From QYQD01 sp040755415 (GTDB lineage Bacteria; Desulfobacterota; QYQD01): a stretch of DNA of 17,916 nucleotides. The notes under the pieces are model-generated. The model was not told where the DNA came from, did not search any database, and saw only the letters and a list, made by a program, of their open reading frames with translations. The stretch is taken from contig JBFMAZ010000117.1 of the NCBI GenBank assembly GCA_040755415.1, positions 1-17,916 on the forward strand, given 5' to 3'. How positions within the stretch are numbered: position 1 is the first letter of the stretch; every line of letters begins with the position of its first letter. A program made the position numbers and the translations under genes. Below, in pieces: positions 1 through 8,010 of this stretch.

Positions 1-91
1 CAGAAAGCGGCGCCTCAAAAATCCCCCTTAATCCCCCTTTTTCAAAGGGGGAAACGTCTCTCCTCCCTTTGGAAAAGGGAGGTTGGGAGGG
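1..91. repeat. Left copy of 91-bp terminal direct repeat
   Basis: Bases 1-91 are identical to 17826-17916. The repeat contains two hairpins: CCCCCTTT/AAAGGGGG near 35-52, and CCTCCCTTT/AAAGGGAGG near 62-83. Together with bases 92-97 it forms a larger imperfect palindrome beginning AAAATCCCCC and ending GGGAGGGATTTT. This looks like a dispersed palindromic element, and the fragment ends inside it at both edges. It lies downstream of clpB, but there is no clear terminator U-tract. Confidence 0.95.
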
Positions 92-104
92 ATTTTAAAA
101 TACT

Positions 105-127
105 TTTTCAAACAGCTAAATTGATAC
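105..127 (+). repeat. Outer arm of dispersed inverted-repeat element (right half)
   Basis: This 23-base arm (TTTTCAAACAGCTAAATTG then ATAC) matches the reverse complement of 17791-17813 at 20 of 23 positions. It also resembles 4212-4234, and 3866-3888 in inverse orientation. It sits just inside the left 91-bp repeat, whereas the opposite arm sits just inside the right copy. The two contig ends are therefore complementary halves of the same kind of element. Confidence 0.8.
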
Positions 128-130
128 ATT

Positions 131-198
131 TTTGATAATTCGAATTTTGATAATTCGAGATTGTTTCGGGATTCGTGCTTCGGATTTCGAATTTTTAC
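131..198. repeat. Single arm of TTCG-rich dispersed palindrome
   Basis: The block contains TTTGATAATTCGA twice in tandem (131-143 and 146-158), then ATTGTTTCGGGATTCGTGCTTCGGATTTCGAAT. The latter part strongly resembles the right arms of the palindromes at 7838-7975 and 13675-13830. No left arm is visible here, so this is a solo or truncated copy. It ends a few bases from the clpB stop codon. Confidence 0.7.
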
Positions 199-205
199 CA
201 AAATC

Positions 206-2800
206 TTACGCTGCCTTCTTAAAGACGACTTCTCCCTTATCATCCGTGTCTATCAGGATCGAATCTCCTTCCTGAAATATCCCTTCCAGCAATTTCAGGG
301 CGAGGCCGTCCTGTATATATTTCTGGATAGCCCTCTTGAGGGGTCTGGCCCCAAAGACCGGATCGAAGCCGACCCTGGCCAGGAATTCCTTGACTCCATC
401 GGTCAGCTTGATCTTGAAGTGCCGATCAGCAAGACGCTTCTTCAGGAGTTCGATCTGGATGTCAATAATCTTTTTCAATTGCTCCATCTCCAGGCCGTGG
501 AAAATAATTATCTCGTCGATCCGGTTTAGAAACTCCGGCCTGAACTGCGTGTGCAGGGCATCCATGACCCTTCGCACCATCTCCTCCCGGTCTTTTTCGC
601 TCAGATCCTGTATATATTGGCTGCCTATATTGGAGGTCATAATAATAATGGTGTTCTTGAAGTCCACGGTTCGCCCCTGACCGTCGGTCATGCGGCCGTC
701 ATCCAGTATCTGCAGGAGTGAATTAAAGACCTCGGGATGGGCCTTCTCTATCTCATCAAAGAGCACTACCGTGTAAGGCCGGCGGCGGACGGCTTCCGTG
801 AGATACCCTCCTTCCTCGTAGCCGACGTACCCTGGAGGGGCGCCGATAAGTCTGGCCACGGAGTGTTTCTCCATAAATTCAGACATATCCAGACGCACCA
901 TGGCCTGTTCGTCGTCAAACATAAACTCGGCCAGGGCCTTGGCCAGCTCGGTCTTGCCTACGCCCGTCGGTCCCATAAAGATGAAAGAGCCGATGGGGCG
1001 GTTGGGATCCTGAAGCCCGGAGCGGGCCCGGCGCACGGCATTGGCTACCGCGCGGATGGCGTCTTCCTGGCCGATTACGCGCCGGCGCAGGCGGTCTTCC
1101 ATGTGAATGAGCTTCTGCTTCTCGCTCTCCATCATACGGGAGACCGGTATCCCGGTCCAGCGGGAAACCACCTCGGCTATGTCTTCTTCATCCACCTCTT
1201 CTTTAAGCATCTTCTGATCGGCCTGCAATCCTTCCAGTTCCTTTTTATTTGCCTCAAGTTGTTTCCCCAGATCCGGAAGCAGGCCATAGCGAATCTCTGC
1301 GGCCCTGGTCAAATCGCCGTTTCTTTCGGCCTGGGCCTCTTTATTCTTGGCCTCTTCGATTTTTTCCTTAATGGAGCGTATATTCTGGATAACCTCTTTT
1401 TCCCTCTGCCAATGGGCCTTCATGGCATTGCTTTTTTCCCGCAGTTCAGCCAGTTCCTTCTCGATCTTCTCCAATCTCTCTCTGGAGGCCGCATCTGTCT
1501 CCTTGCGCAGGGCCTCACGCTCGATCTCAAGTTGTACGGCCTTTCTTTGTACCTCATCAATCTCACCGGGCAGGCTGTCTATCTCGATGCGCAGTTTAGA
1601 GGCCGCCTCATCAATGAGATCAATGGCCTTGTCCGGTAAAAAGCGGTCGCTTATATACCGGTTTGATAAGGTAGCGGCCGCTACTATGGCCGAGTCCTTG
1701 ATACGTACGCCATGATGAACCTCATATTTTTCTTTAAGCCCGCGTAAGATAGATATAGTGTCTTCCTCGTTTGGTTCGGTGACCAGAACCGGCTGGAACC
1801 TGCGTTCCAGGGCCGCATCCTTCTCGATGTGTTTTCTGTATTCATCGAGTGTAGTAGCCCCGATACAATGCAGTTCACCCCGGGCCAGGGCCGGTTTGAG
1901 CATGTTTGAGGCGTCAATGGCCCCCTCGGCCGCCCCCGCACCGACCAGGGTATGCATCTCGTCGATAAACAGGATTATCTGGCCGTGTTTCTCCTGAATC
2001 TCTTTTAATACGGCCTTCAAACGATCTTCAAACTCACCCCGGTATTTAGCGCCGGCGACCAGGGCGCCCATGTCCAGGGCCACCACCTGTTTATCCTTCA
2101 GGGTCTCCGGTATATCCCCGCTGACAATGCGCTGGGCCAGGCCTTCTACGATAGCGGTCTTGCCGACCCCGGGTTCACCGATAAGGACCGGATTGTTTTT
2201 GGTCCGTCTGGAAAGCACCTGGATAACGCGGCGGATCTCTTCGTCGCGGCCTATAACCGGGTCCAGCTTGCCGGACCGGGCCAGGGCCGTAAGGTCCCGG
2301 CTGTAGCGCTCCAGGGCCTGATATTTTTCCTCCGGATTCGGATCGGTCACCCTCTGACTGCCCCGGATACTGAGAAGGGCCTGCATTATCGTTTCGCGGC
2401 TGATGCCTTTTTGCTTGAGGACATCCGCTACCGCTGAGCCTTTTGTCTCCAGCATGGCCATGAGGAGATGTTCCTGGCTGACGTATTCGTCCCGCATCTC
2501 TTCGGCTATCTTAAAGGAACGGTCCAGCATACTTTTTAAGAGGGGCGAGATATAGGCCCCTTGAAAGCCGGCGCCGGATACCTTGGGGAGTCTTTCCAAC
2601 TGTTGTTCCACCTCGGCCATGACCGCTTTCGGATCGACGCCTGTTTTTTTCAAGATGGCAGAGGTAAGACCTTCCGGTTGTTCCAGAAGCGCGGCCATCA
2701 GATGTTCCGGCTCTATCTGCTGATGCCCCTTACTTTCCGCAAGTTGCTGGGCGCTTTGTATGGCTTCCTGGGATTTTATGGTTAATTTGTCGAATCGCAT
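206..2800 (-). CDS. clpB: ATP-dependent chaperone ClpB
   Basis: This 864-residue protein is a full-length ClpB, the hexameric AAA+ disaggregase that works with DnaK/DnaJ/GrpE in the cytoplasm to rescue aggregated proteins after heat stress. The domains are in family order: Clp N-terminal repeat domain (about 1-145), first ATPase domain with Walker A GEPGVGKTA near 207 and Walker B LFIDEMHTL, the long coiled-coil middle domain (about 405-530) that separates ClpB from ClpA, and a second ATPase domain with GPTGVGKTEL near 608 and VLFDEIEKA. The ATG follows GGAGAG at good spacing. Both Walker motifs are intact and nothing is truncated. A perfect TATAAT on the minus strand (2943-2948) could be a -10 element, but its -35 is poor. 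No convincing heat-shock sigma promoter was seen. Confidence 0.97.
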   Translation of the reverse strand: MRFDKLTIKSQEAIQSAQQLAESKGHQQIEPEHLMAALLEQPEGLTSAILKKTGVDPKAVMAEVEQQLERLPKVSGAGFQGAYISPLLKSMLDRSFKIAEEMRDEYVSQEHLLMAMLETKGSAVADVLKQKGISRETIMQALLSIRGSQRVTDPNPEEKYQALERYSRDLTALARSGKLDPVIGRDEEIRRVIQVLSRRTKNNPVLIGEPGVGKTAIVEGLAQRIVSGDIPETLKDKQVVALDMGALVAGAKYRGEFEDRLKAVLKEIQEKHGQIILFIDEMHTLVGAGAAEGAIDASNMLKPALARGELHCIGATTLDEYRKHIEKDAALERRFQPVLVTEPNEEDTISILRGLKEKYEVHHGVRIKDSAIVAAATLSNRYISDRFLPDKAIDLIDEAASKLRIEIDSLPGEIDEVQRKAVQLEIEREALRKETDAASRERLEKIEKELAELREKSNAMKAHWQREKEVIQNIRSIKEKIEEAKNKEAQAERNGDLTRAAEIRYGLLPDLGKQLEANKKELEGLQADQKMLKEEVDEEDIAEVVSRWTGIPVSRMMESEKQKLIHMEDRLRRRVIGQEDAIRAVANAVRRARSGLQDPNRPIGSFIFMGPTGVGKTELAKALAEFMFDDEQAMVRLDMSEFMEKHSVARLIGAPPGYVGYEEGGYLTEAVRRRPYTVVLFDEIEKAHPEVFNSLLQILDDGRMTDGQGRTVDFKNTIIIMTSNIGSQYIQDLSEKDREEMVRRVMDALHTQFRPEFLNRIDEIIIFHGLEMEQLKKIIDIQIELLKKRLADRHFKIKLTDGVKEFLARVGFDPVFGARPLKRAIQKYIQDGLALKLLEGIFQEGDSILIDTDDKGEVVFKKAA

Positions 2801-2849
2801 AATCTCTCCACCAAATCTGCGTTCATCGTAGTCTTCACCACATTCTATT

Positions 2850-2938
2850 CACCGCAGAGAACGCGGAGATCGCAGAGTATAAAACAAAATATTCTTAAAA
2901 CTTATACTATCCCTGCGTTCTCTGCGCACTTTGCGGTA
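2850..2938. repeat. Imperfect inverted repeat, ACCGCAGAG family
   Basis: The left arm ACCGCAGAGAACGCGGAGAT (2851-2870) extends to about 2877. The right arm at 2913-2938 reads, in reverse complement, ACCGCAAAGTGCGCAGAGAA then CGCAG. The arms pair imperfectly around an AT-rich centre. The element fills most of the gap between surE and clpB, inside the probable 5' untranslated region of clpB. Related ends (TTCACCGC and GCGGTGAA) bound the element at 7800-7994. Confidence 0.75.
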
Positions 2939-3012
2939 AATTATTATACGCCCTAAAAGGAATTTTCTATGCCACCAAGTTAAGCATCCGGGCAGGGCTT
3001 GTCAAGCTACGG

Positions 3013-3786
3013 TCAGGACTTCAATATATCCTTTAGGATCTTTGCCTGGCGCATGCGATTCAGTTCAGCATGGTTGGTGAGGTCGAAGTGCAGGGGCGTA
3101 ATGGATATCAGGTTGCGGGAGAGGGCCCAGGTATCTATGTCTTTTCCCTCCCGGATGAAATGGGTTTCTCCGGCCTGCCAGTAATAAACATTGTCTCTGG
3201 GATCCATACGTTTGTCAAACCGTTCCACGAAGCGGGAAATTCCCTGCCGGGTCAAGGCTATGCCGCGGATATCCTCCGGCGGGACGGCCGGTATGTTGAC
3301 GTTAAGCAAGGTAGCCGGGTTCAGCTCCAGTTCAGTTACGCGCCTGATAAGCTTGCGGATAAAATGGGCGGCAAAGGAAAAGTCGGGATCTTTAAAGGTA
3401 TTTAAAGAAACGGCTATAGAAGGAATGCCTAATATGGCCCCTTCGGTGGCCGCAGAGACCGTGCCGGAATAAAGGACGTTTATCCCGACGTTGGCTCCAA
3501 GGTTAATGCCGGAAAGCACGATATCCGGAGGCGCGTCCAGGATTTCATTGATGGCGATCTTTACGCAATCGGCCGGTGTTCCGGAAACGGCCAGGCCCAG
3601 GAAATTTTTATTAAGACGCACTTCACGGACGCGGAGGGGATTTAAGAGAGTGATGGCGTGTCCGACCGCGCTTTGCTCACTTTCCGGGGCGACCACGGAG
3701 ACCCTGTGGTGAGGAGCCAGGGCGTCATAAAGGGCATGGAGTCCTTTGGCGTGTATCCCGTCATCATTGGTCAAAAGAATGTGCAA
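3013..3786 (-). CDS. surE: 5'/3'-nucleotidase SurE
   Basis: SurE is a metal-dependent phosphatase that dephosphorylates nucleoside 5'- and 3'-monophosphates and is linked to stationary-phase survival. The 257-residue length is normal. The metal-binding residues occur exactly where the family has them: D8 and D9 in LLTNDDG, S39 in ESEQSA, and N95 in SGINLGANVG. VSGTPADCV (68-74) is also typical. The start codon is TTG (3784-3786), chosen because GGAGG lies eight bases upstream and the sequence from there matches the usual MxILLTNDDG beginning. It runs in the same direction as clpB, 212 bases upstream of it, but a repeat lies between, so co-transcription is uncertain. Confidence 0.95.
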   Translation of the reverse strand: MHILLTNDDGIHAKGLHALYDALAPHHRVSVVAPESEQSAVGHAITLLNPLRVREVRLNKNFLGLAVSGTPADCVKIAINEILDAPPDIVLSGINLGANVGINVLYSGTVSAATEGAILGIPSIAVSLNTFKDPDFSFAAHFIRKLIRRVTELELNPATLLNVNIPAVPPEDIRGIALTRQGISRFVERFDKRMDPRDNVYYWQAGETHFIREGKDIDTWALSRNLISITPLHFDLTNHAELNRMRQAKILKDILKS

Positions 3787-4365
3787 AGTAATATCCTCCG
3801 GGAGATCTGTATAATTTCAAAGGCCAAAATCCAAAGTTCAAATTAATGCCAAATGACTAAATATCGTAACACCTTAGGTGTTTGAAACCGTCCTGCACTT
3901 AGAAAAGGATATTAATCTGGAACTCAGGAACTCATAAAAAGAAAATACGAAAATCTCACCTTAATCAGGGACTCACGAATTCATGAAAGAACAGAGCAGC
4001 CAGAGGACGAACTGCTGAAAATCAATTTCTCAAAAATACTTTCCTGGTAACAAGTTATATGAATGAATCTGGAAATCAAAAAATCAGGAATGGAACAGCA
4101 TTTTTTCCTGATTTCCTGAGTTCCTGATTCAAACGTCTTCCTGAATTCTTTCAAGCCCTCTCCTTCATGATTTTCTGATTTGGTATGTTTCTTTGCACTT
4201 TTTATCATGCATTTTCAAAACGCTAAATTGTTACTAAATATCAAGCTTGAGCTTTCAGCTTCGAACCTGGCTAAATAATAGGTGTTGAAAAAGAATCTTG
4301 TCAATGGTTATCTTTCTTGCTAAGAACTATAAGACAATTTTTTACAGCAGGTGGTTTCCAGAAGC
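3787..4365. other. Gene-free gap filled by dispersed palindromic repeats
   Basis: No convincing gene is present. The gap has an outer arm pair: GTAACACCTTAGGTGTTTGAAAC at 3866-3888, and TTTTCAAAACGCTAAATTG then TTAC at 4212-4234. Inside it is a second imperfect palindrome with arms AATCTGGAACTCAGGAACTC (from about 3915) and TTCCTGATTTCCTGAGTTCC (from about 4108). Bases 3828-3855 (CCAAAATCCAAAGTTCAAAT and following) resemble 17700-17752. The last 100 bases before the next gene must hold its promoter. TTGAAA or TTGTCA around 4288-4305 are possible -35 boxes, but no good -10 could be fixed. Confidence 0.7.
3866..4234. repeat. Complete copy of palindromic element with 23-bp outer arms
   Basis: The arms at 3866-3888 and 4212-4234 are imperfect inverted repeats of each other. 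They are the same arms found singly at 105-127 and 17791-17813. The core here is built on GGAACTCAGGAACTC-type repeats, whereas the copies at the contig ends enclose the CCCCCTT/AAGGGGG core. The arms are thus conserved while the cores differ. Confidence 0.65.
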
Positions 4366-5451
4366 ATGGAGAAGCAAAAAGTTAACGGAGAGCCTCTTCC
4401 CGCACTCTACTTCCCGTTTACGTATATCCGGGAAGGGCTGCTTAAGAGCGTCCTCTTCTTTTTTGACAGCCTCATCCTTTATCAGCCCTCCGAATGGCAG
4501 TCGGCGCCGCTTTATCCGGAGATGGTAAGGTCCGGCCTTCTTCGTCTGGAGGCCCCCCTTCCGGCCGGTTCTGAGCTGTCGAACCTTAAGCGAAGAGTGC
4601 GGGAGATCCTGTCCTGGGGAGATTTTGTCTTCAGTTCCGGCCAGCTTGGCTATTTGAAGCATATCAAGGAGTCAGGGACTGGTGTGGAGGGATATGGAGA
4701 GATAATGGCCGCACTCAGGGGTGAAGAGCTTATACCGCCGGCCTTTGACGAACTTTCCGCAACCCAGCTCTTCCTGCACCTGGCGCAGGAACACGACCAG
4801 GGGGAAGACGAGACGGCGCGCCTGGACTCCAGGGTCAGCATGCAGGAGAGTAAGCTTTGGTCGGAGCTTTTGATAGACGAGGAAAGGCCTTTTCAGGCCA
4901 CACCCGGCTCCATACCAGATAAGGAGGATACCATCTCCATTGCCGCCCGGCTTAAGGCCTGGTCGCGCCTGTTTGAAAAAGGCTTTCACAGGGCCGGGAT
5001 TCCGTTCACAGACAGGTCTGCGGTGCTGGAATTGTTACCGCCCAATGAACTCATTTTGACGATTCCACTCCCTGATCTGAGTGGCCGGGACTTTTCTGAA
5101 GTCCTGGAAGTTCGTAAGCAGGGCAGGGCGGCAGAGGCCGGAATTTTGATTAAGGCTTATATACGGCAGGCAGTTAAACGCCTTGCTACGTCTTCCTGGA
5201 CAGGGGAGGACATTAAAGAGCTGTCGTGCCATAGGCAGATTCGCCTGGGCGAAGAGGATGCCCGTTTAAAGGCCGCGCTCCAGACACTGGGCGAAGAGAG
5301 TTCCCGCTTGAGCAACTTACCCCCATATCACCTTTCTCTTTATATCTTTCCCGGTACCTCCACAGCAGGTCTGTTTTCAAAAGGTATCTCTGACGAACGG
5401 AATGGGTTAATCTTCCTGCTGACGAAAGGCAGCGCTCATGATACCATCTAG
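4366..5451 (+). CDS. Conserved-looking protein of unknown function
   Basis: I do not recognise this family. From ATG 4366 the protein has 361 residues, is soluble in character and mixed alpha/beta, with no signal peptide, membrane segment or cysteine-rich motif. The ATG is preferred because AGGTGG lies 11 bases upstream; a GTG at 4351 would add five residues. Its 3' end overlaps the next gene by 14 bases (5438-5451), so the two are probably translationally coupled and co-transcribed. That places it with cysteine synthesis and cysteinyl-tRNA charging, but nothing in the protein itself shows a role there. The repeated Glu/Leu-rich helical stretches and absence of catalytic motifs would fit a structural or adaptor protein; this is only a guess. 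Confidence 0.8.
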   Translation: MEKQKVNGEPLPALYFPFTYIREGLLKSVLFFFDSLILYQPSEWQSAPLYPEMVRSGLLRLEAPLPAGSELSNLKRRVREILSWGDFVFSSGQLGYLKHIKESGTGVEGYGEIMAALRGEELIPPAFDELSATQLFLHLAQEHDQGEDETARLDSRVSMQESKLWSELLIDEERPFQATPGSIPDKEDTISIAARLKAWSRLFEKGFHRAGIPFTDRSAVLELLPPNELILTIPLPDLSGRDFSEVLEVRKQGRAAEAGILIKAYIRQAVKRLATSSWTGEDIKELSCHRQIRLGEEDARLKAALQTLGEESSRLSNLPPYHLSLYIFPGTSTAGLFSKGISDERNGLIFLLTKGSAHDTI

Positions 5452-7789
5452 CAGGTTGCAGGTCAAAAAATATGATAATGTCCTTGACCATATCGGGCGC
5501 ACCCCTCTTGCACCCATCATACGCATAAATCCTTACCAAAACGTTACCATCCTGGCTAAACTGGAGATGTTTAACCCGGGCGGGTCGATCAAGGACCGTG
5601 TGGCCCTGGCCATGATCGAGGCTGCGGAAGAGACCGGAGGTCTGAAAAAGGGGATGACCGTGCTCGAGGCTACAAGCGGCAATACCGGCATCGGCCTGGC
5701 CCTGGTAAGCGCGGTCAAGGGCTACCGTTGTATGCTGGTCATGTCCGAATCCGCCAGCATAGAAAGACGCAGGATCCTGGAGGCCTTTGGGGCGGAGATA
5801 ATCCTTACCCCGGCCAACCTGGGCACGGATGGGGCCATTGAGGAGGCCTATGCCCTGGCCCGTGAATATCCGGAGCGTTATTTTATGACCGACCAGTTTA
5901 ATAATGAAAATAACTGGAAGGCCCATTATACAGGCACCGGGCCGGAGATCTGGGAACAGACCGGGGGGCAGGTCAATGCCATTGTCATGGGTCTCGGGAC
6001 GACCGGGACGGCCATGGGTGTTTCCCGTTATATCAAAGAGCAAAATCCGGCCGTGAAGATTATAGGCGTCGAGCCGTACTTGAAGCACAGGATTCAGGGC
6101 CTGAAGAACATGAAGGAATCCTACAAGCCCGGCATCTTCGATAAAAACAGACTGGATGAGATCATGAACGTCCATGACGAAGAGGCCTTTGTCATGGCCC
6201 GCCGCCTGGCCAAGGAAGAGGGGCTTTTTGTCGGGATGAGTTCCGGAGCGGCTATGGCCGGGGCCCTGGAAATCGCCCGGCGCATGGAAAATGGGATTAT
6301 TGTCACGATCTTCCCTGATGGCGGTGACCGGTATCTGAGCACCGATCTCTTTGCCAGGGAGATCAAGATACCCTCCAAGGAGACTACATCACAACTGAAG
6401 TTCTATAATACCCTGACCCGGAAAAAAGAGGTCTTTGCATCGATTGTGCCGGGCAAGGTAGGCATGTATTCATGCGGTCCGACCGCGCATGAACTCGCAC
6501 ACCTGGGGAATTGTCGGCGCTTTATAGCCACAGATTTGATCAGACGCTACCTGGAGTTCAAGGGTTACGCAGTTACCCATATCATGAACATCACGGATAT
6601 AGATGACAAGACCATCCAGGGTTCCGAGCAGGCCGGACTGCCCCTGAAGGAGTTTACGGAAAGGTATATCCGGGAGTTCATGCAGGATATAGATACGCTC
6701 GGCGTCTTGCGGGCCACGGTTTATCCGCGGGCTACCGAGCACGTGGAAGACATGCTGGCCATGACCAGGACCCTTCTCGAAAAAGGCTATGCCTACGAGA
6801 AACACCACTCCATCTATTATGACCTTTCCAAGTTTTCGGACTATGGACGCCTGTCACGCATCAAGCTGGATAAGATAAAGGTCGGGACTACGGTTGACCT
6901 CGATGAATATGAGAAAGATAACCCCATGGATTTTACCCTCCTGAAACGTTCCAGCCTGTCTGAACTGAAAAAGGGTATTTTTTACAAGACCGAGTGGGGG
7001 AATCTCAGGCCGGGCTGGCATATTGAATGCGCCGCCATGTCCCTCAAGTATCTCGGGCCGACCTTTGATGTCCATACCAGCGGGAGCGATCTGATCTTCC
7101 CGCATCATGAGAATGAGATCGCCATTGCCGAGGCCTTTACCGGCAAGGCCATGGCCAGATACTGGCTACACAGTGCCCTGGTCCTGGTAAACGGCAAGAA
7201 AATGTCCCGTTCGGCTGGTAATTTTATTACCTTACGGGACCTGCTGGAAAAAGGATATACCGGACGGGAAGTCCGTTTTCTCCTCCTTTTTACACACTAC
7301 CGGAAACCCCTGCGTTTTTCCTACCGGAGCCTCGATGCAGTGCAGAGTTCACTCCGGCGGCTGGACGATCTTGTGCACCACTTGAACGTTCTTGTTCCTG
7401 GAGAACCACATCCAGAGGCAGCCACGTATGTATCGACCATGGAACAGGAATTCACCGTAGCCATGGATGACGACCTGAATATGGCCGGGGCCCTGGCCGC
7501 CCTTTTCAACTTTATCAAAAAGATAACCCCCGTCATTAACGCCCGTAAGCTGGATCGCGACCAGATCGCCTATACCCTGGCCGTCCTGAAAAAGCTAGAT
7601 ACTGTGCTCGGAATCATGGATTTTAAGGAAGAGACGCTTGCTCCGGAGATTGCGGCCTTGATTGAGAAAAGGGAAGAGGCTCGCGAGAGAAAAGATTGGG
7701 CCCTGGCCGATCAGATGCGCGAGCAACTCTCCGCCCATGGTATAATGGTTATCGACACGCCGCGCGGCCCCATCTGGCGGAAGAAGTAG
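5438..7789 (+). CDS. cysS: Cysteine synthase / cysteinyl-tRNA synthetase fusion
   Basis: This is one 783-codon frame with two complete enzymes. Residues 10-310 are a PLP-dependent cysteine synthase (CysK/CysM/CBS fold): PLP lysine K52 in GGSIKDR, substrate loop TSGNTG (79-84), phosphate-binding GLGTTGT (185-191), SSGAA (268-272) and PDGGDRYLST (293-302). Residues 320-783 are a class I CysRS: CGPT with zinc ligand C346, HIGH-type HLGN (355-358), NITDIDDK (384-391), zinc ligands C531, H556 and E560 (in FPHHENE), and KMSRS (588-592, usually KMSKS). The end has the usual AD..R..L...GI...DTP.GP.W pattern. The linker is only about ten residues. The enzyme would make cysteine from O-acetyl- or O-phosphoserine-type donors and attach it to tRNA-Cys in one polypeptide. 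The start overlaps the preceding gene by 14 bases. Confidence 0.95.
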   Translation: MIPSSRLQVKKYDNVLDHIGRTPLAPIIRINPYQNVTILAKLEMFNPGGSIKDRVALAMIEAAEETGGLKKGMTVLEATSGNTGIGLALVSAVKGYRCMLVMSESASIERRRILEAFGAEIILTPANLGTDGAIEEAYALAREYPERYFMTDQFNNENNWKAHYTGTGPEIWEQTGGQVNAIVMGLGTTGTAMGVSRYIKEQNPAVKIIGVEPYLKHRIQGLKNMKESYKPGIFDKNRLDEIMNVHDEEAFVMARRLAKEEGLFVGMSSGAAMAGALEIARRMENGIIVTIFPDGGDRYLSTDLFAREIKIPSKETTSQLKFYNTLTRKKEVFASIVPGKVGMYSCGPTAHELAHLGNCRRFIATDLIRRYLEFKGYAVTHIMNITDIDDKTIQGSEQAGLPLKEFTERYIREFMQDIDTLGVLRATVYPRATEHVEDMLAMTRTLLEKGYAYEKHHSIYYDLSKFSDYGRLSRIKLDKIKVGTTVDLDEYEKDNPMDFTLLKRSSLSELKKGIFYKTEWGNLRPGWHIECAAMSLKYLGPTFDVHTSGSDLIFPHHENEIAIAEAFTGKAMARYWLHSALVLVNGKKMSRSAGNFITLRDLLEKGYTGREVRFLLLFTHYRKPLRFSYRSLDAVQSSLRRLDDLVHHLNVLVPGEPHPEAATYVSTMEQEFTVAMDDDLNMAGALAALFNFIKKITPVINARKLDRDQIAYTLAVLKKLDTVLGIMDFKEETLAPEIAALIEKREEARERKDWALADQMREQLSAHGIMVIDTPRGPIWRKK

Positions 7790-7799
7790 GACAGGATTG

Positions 7800-7997
7800 A
7801 TTCACCGCTAAGACGTAATTATGGAAAATCCGAAATTCTAATATCGAAATCCGAGACAATTTCAAAACCCAAATGTTCAAATGTCCGAGCCCGAAACATA
7901 ATGGTTTAGAATTTTGAATTTTGGTTATTTGGATTTGTTTCGTATTTCGAATTTCGTGCTTCGAGTTTTTTACATCTTTGTACCTTTGCGGTGAAAA
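7800..7997. repeat. Nested palindromic element upstream of nitroreductase
   Basis: The outer ends TTCACCGCTAAGACG (7800-7814) and CCTTTGCGGTGAA (7982-7994) are inverted repeats. Inside, CGAAATCCGAGACAATTTCA (from about 7843) pairs imperfectly with TTTGTTTCGTATTTCGAATT (from about 7935), and CGAGCCCGAAACATAATGG forms the middle. The same inner arms occur at 131-198 and 13675-13830. The outer edge abuts the Shine-Dalgarno of the next gene (AAAGGAGG, 7998-8005). The whole upstream region of the nitroreductase gene is thus this element. Confidence 0.75.
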
Positions 7998-8010
7998 AAA
8001 GGAGGGGAAC

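Noticed and set aside
131..198. A CRISPR array or tandem regulatory array
   Set aside because: There are only two 13-base units at a 15-base period, with no spacers; it is part of the TTCG-rich dispersed palindrome.
737..1639. A 300-codon plus-strand frame opposite clpB
   Set aside because: Antisense shadow of clpB; no recognisable domain.
2801..3012. A heat-shock (sigma-32) promoter for clpB
   Set aside because: CTTGACA and CCCGGAT occur in the region but at a spacing far too short; only an isolated TATAAT is visible.
5213..6175. A 320-codon minus-strand frame opposite the cysteine fusion gene
   Set aside because: It lies antisense to a gene with clear catalytic motifs and has no family-like sequence; it is a shadow of GC-rich codons.
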